Below, piece by piece: positions 32,880 through 37,372 of a stretch of DNA of 37,372 nt. This DNA comes from an uncultured Lachnospiraceae bacterium (lineage in GTDB: Bacteria; Bacillota; Clostridia; Lachnospirales; Lachnospiraceae), in NCBI GenBank assembly GCA_910588965.1, contig CAJUSO010000034.1, positions 1-37,372 of the forward strand, given 5' to 3'. Under the pieces are notes generated by a model, which was not told the DNA's origin, ran no database searches, and saw nothing but the letters and a program-made list of their open reading frames with translations. Position 1 is the first letter of the stretch. Every line of letters starts with the position of its first letter. The position numbers and the translations under genes were made by a program.

Positions 32880-33492
32880 ATGATGAATGATATAGTGATA
32901 TTGTATAAAATTATGTTGGAAAAGGATAGGATTTATGTTTGGTATAAGAATGGAAGGACACAGGCGATAGGCTAGATGAAGAGGTATCACAGGGTACACT
33001 GGATGATGCAGGGGATAGGATAGAATATAGAGTAGTTGGAAACTCTTATCATAGGTTATCTGAAATAATACATTTGTTCTTTTGTTTGGAGATTATGGTT
33101 GCGTAGGATTTGAGGAGGGGGAAGTGTCTCAGGATGTTACTACATATTATCCAGGTAGGGGTGTTTATTTTACTGCTGGTTTAGCAGGGATAGGATTAAA
33201 TCTTAATCAGATAGGTATATGTTGCTGCTGGTTTAGCAGGGACAGGATTAAAATTTGAACGGATAAGTATTGGTTATAGAGTTTATCGGAATGGCTTTCA
33301 TGGAAGGGAGAATGGTTTTGTTACATGTGGCCATGCATGTAAAGACAGTATAGATGGTAAGTTTATGCAAGCAATAAAAGCAGTGCAAAGGGAATAGGAA
33401 CAATGATACTTCTGGCATATCCAGGCTCTCTGGATGTATCATTTGTTAAGCGGGTATCTGCTTTGTGGGGGGATAATAGTAACCTATTTTAG
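32880..33492 (+). pseudogene. Decayed S1-family (alpha-lytic-type) peptidase gene
   Basis: Coding debris in shifting frames: ATGATG at 32880 (IYVWYKNGRTQAIG, stop 32975), then LDEEVSQGTLDDAGDRIEYRV in another frame to 33106, then VSQDVTTYYPGRGVYFTAGLAGIG in the frame open at 33088, then IGYRVYRNGFHGRENGFVTCGHACKD (in two overlapping pieces) in the frame ending TAG 33397, and PGSLDVSFVKR in 33403-33492. GFVTCGHAC resembles the catalytic-histidine block of chymotrypsin-like S1 peptidases (commonly GFVTAGH), and LDVSFVK their catalytic-aspartate strand. The serine part is missing. A 52-base shifted duplication accounts for one frameshift. Family call rests on short motifs. Confidence 0.6.
33173..33252 (+). 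repeat. 28-bp direct repeat inside the peptidase remnant
   Basis: CTGCTGGTTTAGCAGGG occurs at 33173 and again at 33225, continuing as ATAGGATTAAA and ACAGGATTAAA. The copies start 52 bases apart, not a multiple of three, so the duplication shifts the frame. Confidence 0.8.
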
Positions 33493-33506
33493 AGGAGGTG
33501 GAAGAT

Positions 33507-33986
33507 ATGGATAAGAAGAAATCTGTAATTATGTGGGTATTGCTAAGCATTGCCGTGGTATTATGCTTCGTCCTTGCCATGTATATTGTGATGGAGGATA
33601 AAAATCCTGCTGGGGATGCCGGTTTAAACGCATCCAAGGACAGCAATGCGGTCTTTTTGGATTTTTCCGGCCATTATGCGCGGACAGGGTATCTGTTGAA
33701 AGAGGATAGCGGGATGCCGTTCCTATTAGAAGAAGGTGGATGTGATTATGTAATTCGGCTGGATACGTTGGATCAGCATATGTTTTCAGAACTTAAGAGC
33801 GGGGATTTCATTATGATTGCAACAGATGAGGGCATGGATGACGTTGACCCTCCGTCTATACCGACTTATGCATGTGTCCTATTAAAGAAAGGGACGGAAA
33901 GTAAGAAGTCATTGCCTGCAATCCAAAAAGCGATAGAGGAAGCGGAGGAATATAACTGGACATTTGAAAAGTATTGGCGCGAGTGA
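33507..33986 (+). CDS. Small membrane-anchored protein of unknown function
   Basis: A 159-residue protein with AGGAGG (33493-33498) upstream of ATG 33507; a GTG at 33498 overlaps that site and is rejected. Residues 6-28 form one membrane helix (VIMWVLLSIAVVLCFVLAMY), positively charged before it (MDKKK), so the rest is probably outside. The outer part has a beta-rich look (AVFLDFSGHYARTGYLL, YVIRLDTLDQHMF, DFIMIATDEGMDDVDPPSIPTYACVLL) and a C-terminal helix rich in Glu. I recognise no family. It directly follows the S1 peptidase remnant, so it may once have been its partner (for example an inhibitor or immunity-like protein); that is speculation. Confidence 0.75.
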   Translation: MDKKKSVIMWVLLSIAVVLCFVLAMYIVMEDKNPAGDAGLNASKDSNAVFLDFSGHYARTGYLLKEDSGMPFLLEEGGCDYVIRLDTLDQHMFSELKSGDFIMIATDEGMDDVDPPSIPTYACVLLKKGTESKKSLPAIQKAIEEAEEYNWTFEKYWRE

Positions 33987-34122
33987 TACTTGGGGTATGC
34001 CTGGGACGCCTCTCCTTCCATGGGAGAACAACGCAGGATTAGGAGAAAGGGAACTTTGGATACTGCTATGTATTGCCATCATAGCCTGCATTGCCTTTGT
34101 ACTTCCGTTTTCATGGAACGCG

Positions 34123-34165
34123 CAGCCCCATTTTTGCAGAAAAAGTGTAAAATGGGGCTGTTTTT
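34123..34165 (+). terminator. Strong rho-independent terminator
   Basis: CAGCCCCATTTT (34123-34134) pairs exactly with AAAATGGGGCTG (34149-34160), followed by TTTTT. Confidence 0.9.
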
Positions 34166-34285
34166 CTTGCGCTTTTTCGTGTAGAATAAGTGTAAGGCAG
34201 AACCTGCAGGCAAGGAGGATAGGGGCGGTAAGATAACCTAGGGGTTTTGTAGGAATAAAAAATTTCCCCAGAATGAAAAAAATAG

Positions 34286-34314
34286 TTGTAGAATAATAAA
34301 CTTTTTGATATAAT
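34286..34314 (+). promoter_or_regulatory. Promoter of the flavoprotein–cmk-ispH unit
   Basis: -35 TTGTAG (34286-34291), 17-base spacer, -10 TATAAT (34309-34314). The leader to ATG 34437 would be about 115 bases. Confidence 0.65.
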
Positions 34315-34436
34315 AAGGCAATATTCTTTGTACATCAGCAAGCGGTAAGAAAAAAATCTGGAAATCTTGGTTTAAATCAAAGGAAGATGCTGGATGGCAA
34401 GAACGGAAGATATGATATAGAAGGTATGGCGAAAAT

Positions 34437-35681
34437 ATGGGAAAAGCAGTTGTAATAGGCGGCGGGCCCGCTGGGATGATGGCAGCCTGCCAGGCAGCCA
34501 GGAAAGGCCATAAGGTCATCCTGTTAGAAAAAAATGAAAAGCTGGGTAAAAAACTCTATATCACCGGGAAAGGCAGGTGTAACCTGACGAACGCCTGTGA
34601 GACCGAAGAACTGTTCAAGCAGGTAATGCGGAACAGGAAGTTCTTGTATGCTGCATTCTATGGGTTTAGCAATGGCCAGGTGGTAGATTTTTTTGAAAGC
34701 CGTGGGTTAGCCACGAAGGTAGAGCGGGGAGGGCGCGTGTTCCCCCAGTCTGACCATTCTTCTGACGTGATACGCACTTTACAGCGCACACTGCAGGAGG
34801 CGGGGGTGGAGGTAAGGCTCCATACGCAGGCAGGGAAAGTCTTAGAGGCTTCCGGGCAGGAAGGCGGCGGCAGGCGGATTCGGGGCGTGATGCTTGGAGA
34901 TGGGAGGTTGATAGAGGCAGATGCTGTGGTGGTTGCGACGGGAGGATGTTCGTATATGTCCACGGGATCCACAGGCGATGGCTATCGGTTTGCAGAGGAG
35001 CTTGGCCATACAGTGACGGAACGGAGGCCATCCCTGGTGCCCTTCGAGGCGGCAGAGGGCTGGGTGAAGGAACTGCAGGGCCTGTCATTGCGGAATGTGG
35101 CAGTCTGCATACGAAAAGAGAAAAAAGTACTGTTCCAGGAATTTGGGGAAATGCTGTTTACCCATTATGGGGTCAGCGGGCCCCTGCTTCTTAGCGCAAG
35201 CAGCGCCGTGAATGATTATATGCATCAGATGCCGTTATCTATGGAAATCGATCTGAAGCCAGCATTGTCCAGGGAGCAGTTGGACAAGCGGGTGCTGCGG
35301 GATTTCGGGGAGAATAAGAACCGCCAGTTTAAGAATGCGCTGCAGAAGCTGTTTCCTACCAAATTAATCCCGGTCATGGTGTCCCTAAGCGGGATCCATC
35401 CTGATAAAAAGGTAAATGAGGTCACAAAGGAAGAAAGGGGGAATTTTATAAGGCTGATAAAAGCATTTCCAATTACGCTGTCACGGTTCCGGGGGTTTGA
35501 TGAGGCTATCATCACCAGGGGCGGCATTGAGGTGAAGGAGGTGAACCCCTCTACCATGGAGTCTAAATTAGTGAAAGGGCTGTATTTTGCAGGGGAGGCG
35601 CTGGATTTGGATGCCCAGACCGGAGGGTTTAACCTACAGATTGCCTGGTCTACCGGATATCTGGCCGGAGACAGCATTTAG
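34437..35681 (+). CDS. NAD(P)/FAD-dependent oxidoreductase, BaiN/HI0933 (YhiN) family
   Basis: Cytoplasmic flavoprotein of 414 residues. The Rossmann FAD site is VVIGGGPAGMMAA (residues 5-17), followed by LLEKNEKLGKKLYITGKGRCNLTNAC, the hallmark of the HI0933 family; VVATGGCSYMSTGSTGDGY, GVSGPLLLSAS, and the C-terminal EALDLDAQTGGFNLQIAWSTGYLAG second FAD block complete it. The family includes BaiN, a bile-acid-associated flavoprotein of gut Clostridia, but most members have no proven substrate, and this chromosomal setting (just upstream of cmk-ispH) is that of the widespread version. AAGG at 34420-34424 is a weak ribosome site. The next gene starts 50 bases after the stop. Confidence 0.93.
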   Translation: MGKAVVIGGGPAGMMAACQAARKGHKVILLEKNEKLGKKLYITGKGRCNLTNACETEELFKQVMRNRKFLYAAFYGFSNGQVVDFFESRGLATKVERGGRVFPQSDHSSDVIRTLQRTLQEAGVEVRLHTQAGKVLEASGQEGGGRRIRGVMLGDGRLIEADAVVVATGGCSYMSTGSTGDGYRFAEELGHTVTERRPSLVPFEAAEGWVKELQGLSLRNVAVCIRKEKKVLFQEFGEMLFTHYGVSGPLLLSASSAVNDYMHQMPLSMEIDLKPALSREQLDKRVLRDFGENKNRQFKNALQKLFPTKLIPVMVSLSGIHPDKKVNEVTKEERGNFIRLIKAFPITLSRFRGFDEAIITRGGIEVKEVNPSTMESKLVKGLYFAGEALDLDAQTGGFNLQIAWSTGYLAGDSI

Positions 35682-35731
35682 AATCAGCGGTGAAGCGGCG
35701 CATATCCGCTTTATCGGAACGGAGGAGATTT

Positions 35732-37372
35732 ATGGCGTTTAACATAGCGATTGACGGGCCGGCAGGCGCAGGGAAGAGCACCATAGCCAGGAATGTGGCA
35801 GGGAGGCTGTCCTACATTTATGTGGACACGGGGGCTATGTACCGGGCGATGGCGCTGTATTTCCTGCGGGAGGGGATTGCAGCCGAAGATGAGGCGGCAG
35901 TCAGCGCGGCCTGCGGCAGGATTACCGTGACCCTTTCAAATGAGGGCGGGGAGCAGCAGGTATTCCTGAATGGAGAGAATGTAAATGGTTATATCCGCAC
36001 GGAAGAGGTGGGAAGCATGACCTCTGCGACCAGCGCATACCGCAAGGTAAGGGAAAAGCTTACGCAGCTCCAGAGGGAAATGGCCCGTTCCACAGACCTG
36101 ATTATGGATGGGAGGGACATTGGGACCTGCGTGCTGCCAAAGGCACAGGTGAAGGTATACCTGACAGCCAGCGTGGAGACCAGGGCCAGGCGCAGGTTCC
36201 TAGAACTTCAGGAGCGGGGCGTGGCATGCAACCTGGAGGAAATCGCAGAGGGCATCCGCCAGCGGGATGCGCAGGACATGAGCCGGGAGATTTCCCCTTT
36301 GCGGCAGGCAGAAGATGCGGTTTTGGTGGACAGTTCCCACATGTCTATCGAAGAAGTAGTGGATACTATCTTGGGGCTTGTAAAGGAAGCAAAAAAACAA
36401 CATCCTTCCCAAGGGATAGCGAAGGCCCAGCGCCCGTCCCAGAGGAAGGTCATCCGGGCTAAGACTGCCGGGTTCTGCTTTGGCGTGGAGCGGGCGGTGG
36501 AAATGGCCCGCCAGCAGGCGGAGCAGGGGAAAGGCTCTATCTATACTTACGGCCCTATCATCCACAACCAGGAAGTGGTGAAGGATTTGGAAGCCAGAGG
36601 CGTAAGCGTGGTGGAGGGGACCGAAGGCCTTAGGGGATGCAAGGGCGGGACAGTCATTATCCGCTCCCATGGGGTAGGCAAGGAGGTTTACCGCCTCTTA
36701 GAGGAGGAGGGGATCCCCTATGTGGATGCCACCTGCCCCTTTGTACAGAAGATCCACCGGCTGGTGGAGCAGCATAGCCAGGAAGGATGCCATGTGGTAA
36801 TCATCGGCAGCAGCGACCACCCGGAGGTGGAGGGGATAAAGGGCTGGAGCGCCCATAAGGGGGAGACTAGCATAATCTCTACCAAGGAGGAAGCAGAGGG
36901 TTTTACCCTGAAAGAGGCCAAAAAAGTGTGTATTGTATCCCAAACGACATTTCACAACAAGAAATTTCAAGAATTAGTTGAAATTATCCGAAAAAAGGGG
37001 TATGATATAAGTGTTTTGAATACGATTTGCAATGCGACCCAGGAAAGGCAGGAGGAAGCAAAGGAAATTGCCCGGAAAGTGGACGCAATGCTGGTGATTG
37101 GGGATAAGCACAGCTCCAACACCCAGAAGTTATTCGAAATATGTAACAAAGAGTGTAAAAATACTTGCTATCTACAGACACAAGATGATTTGGATATGTC
37201 TAAATTGGAGTCCATTAATAGCGTAGGTATTACCGCAGGGGCTTCTACCCCTAATGAAATTATTGAGGAGGTTCAAAAAAAGATGTCAGAAATGAGTTTT
37301 GAACAAATGTTGGATGAGTCATTTAAAACAATAAGGAATGGAGAGGTAGTCGAAGGTACCGTTATTGATGTG
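35732..37372 (+). CDS. Cytidylate kinase–IspH–ribosomal S1 fusion protein (3' end outside window)
   Basis: One uninterrupted frame of 547 codons runs to the right edge. Residues 1-220: cytidylate kinase (CMP to CDP), P-loop GPAGAGKST, DTGAMYRAMA, MDGRDIGT. A linker (EAKKQHPSQGIAKAQRPSQ) follows. Residues about 240-525: IspH, the [4Fe-4S] enzyme making IPP/DMAPP in the last MEP step, with cluster cysteines Cys249 (AGFCFGVERAV), Cys335 (DATCPFV) and Cys433 (TICNATQERQ), plus RSHGVG and HPEVEG. The frame then enters NGEVVEGTVIDV, the opening of an S1 RNA-binding repeat. I checked that the frame is continuous across the Cmk–IspH linker. IspH-S1 fusions are known in Clostridia; the added Cmk makes a three-function polypeptide. 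GGAGGAG at 35721-35727 supports the start. Confidence 0.94.
   Translation, partial: MAFNIAIDGPAGAGKSTIARNVAGRLSYIYVDTGAMYRAMALYFLREGIAAEDEAAVSAACGRITVTLSNEGGEQQVFLNGENVNGYIRTEEVGSMTSATSAYRKVREKLTQLQREMARSTDLIMDGRDIGTCVLPKAQVKVYLTASVETRARRRFLELQERGVACNLEEIAEGIRQRDAQDMSREISPLRQAEDAVLVDSSHMSIEEVVDTILGLVKEAKKQHPSQGIAKAQRPSQRKVIRAKTAGFCFGVERAVEMARQQAEQGKGSIYTYGPIIHNQEVVKDLEARGVSVVEGTEGLRGCKGGTVIIRSHGVGKEVYRLLEEEGIPYVDATCPFVQKIHRLVEQHSQEGCHVVIIGSSDHPEVEGIKGWSAHKGETSIISTKEEAEGFTLKEAKKVCIVSQTTFHNKKFQELVEIIRKKGYDISVLNTICNATQERQEEAKEIARKVDAMLVIGDKHSSNTQKLFEICNKECKNTCYLQTQDDLDMSKLESINSVGITAGASTPNEIIEEVQKKMSEMSFEQMLDESFKTIRNGEVVEGTVIDV

Larger units (their letters stand above)
33987..34436. other. Intergenic stretch with a hydrophobic ORF tail, a terminator and a promoter
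   Basis: No convincing complete gene in these 450 bases. A frame crossing 33964-34122 reads GERELWILLCIAIIACIAFVLPFSW, which looks like a membrane helix, but it has no good start and runs into the terminator at 34123; it may be a leftover 3' end. The promoter of the next gene is at 34286. Confidence 0.4.

Overview
The window looks like a piece of a Clostridia (Bacillota) chromosome, most likely Lachnospiraceae. The evidence is the cytidylate kinase–IspH–S1 fusion at the right edge, strong AGGAGG ribosome sites, BlaI/BlaR1-type regulation, a Na+-pumping biotin decarboxylase cluster, and large secreted proteins with bacterial Ig-like and FN3-type domains. I see no rRNA, tRNA, CRISPR array or intact insertion sequence.

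Layout. 1-2711: tail of an unknown gene, ferrous-iron transporter feoB and a 54-residue rubredoxin. 2954-5037: a LytTR response regulator overlapping its GHKL sensor kinase. 5140-7758: a Lys/Glu-rich hypothetical protein, an AraC regulator with an effector-binding domain (and a strong internal start), and a convergent type I asparaginase. 8086-15922: a secreted Ig-like/NlpC-P60 cell-wall hydrolase followed 33 bases later by an AraC regulator, then a 1341-residue secreted beta-helix glycosidase-like protein closed by a terminator. 15955-18891: a Uma2 nuclease-fold protein, a D-Ala-D-Ala carboxypeptidase with a hexapeptide repeat, and a heptad-repeat coiled-coil protein. 19097-24543: one promoter-to-terminator operon of five subunits for a membrane biotin decarboxylase or transcarboxylase, with two different kinds of carboxyltransferase. 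24594-25547: a PfkB sugar kinase. 25565-30440: a BlaI repressor, BlaR1/M56 sensor protease and FtsX-like permease behind a consensus promoter with an adjacent dyad. 30443-34436: a MATE exporter sitting between two AT-richer stretches of gene debris (an AlbA_2/HATPase-type regulator and an S1-type peptidase), then a small membrane protein. 34437-37372: a BaiN/HI0933-type flavoprotein and the fused Cmk-IspH-S1 gene, which runs off the window.

Working together. The decarboxylase cluster would couple decarboxylation to Na+ export. The BlaI-BlaR1-permease set looks like a self-regulated membrane stress or antibiotic response without a beta-lactamase or its own ATPase. Several surface-related genes carry in-frame short tandem repeats (36, 18 and 21 bp units), which suggests length variation between strains. 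The least ordinary items are the internal start in the AraC gene, the dual-carboxyltransferase operon with a lipoprotein-OadG fusion, the orphan BlaI/BlaR1/permease unit, and the two decayed genes around the exporter.
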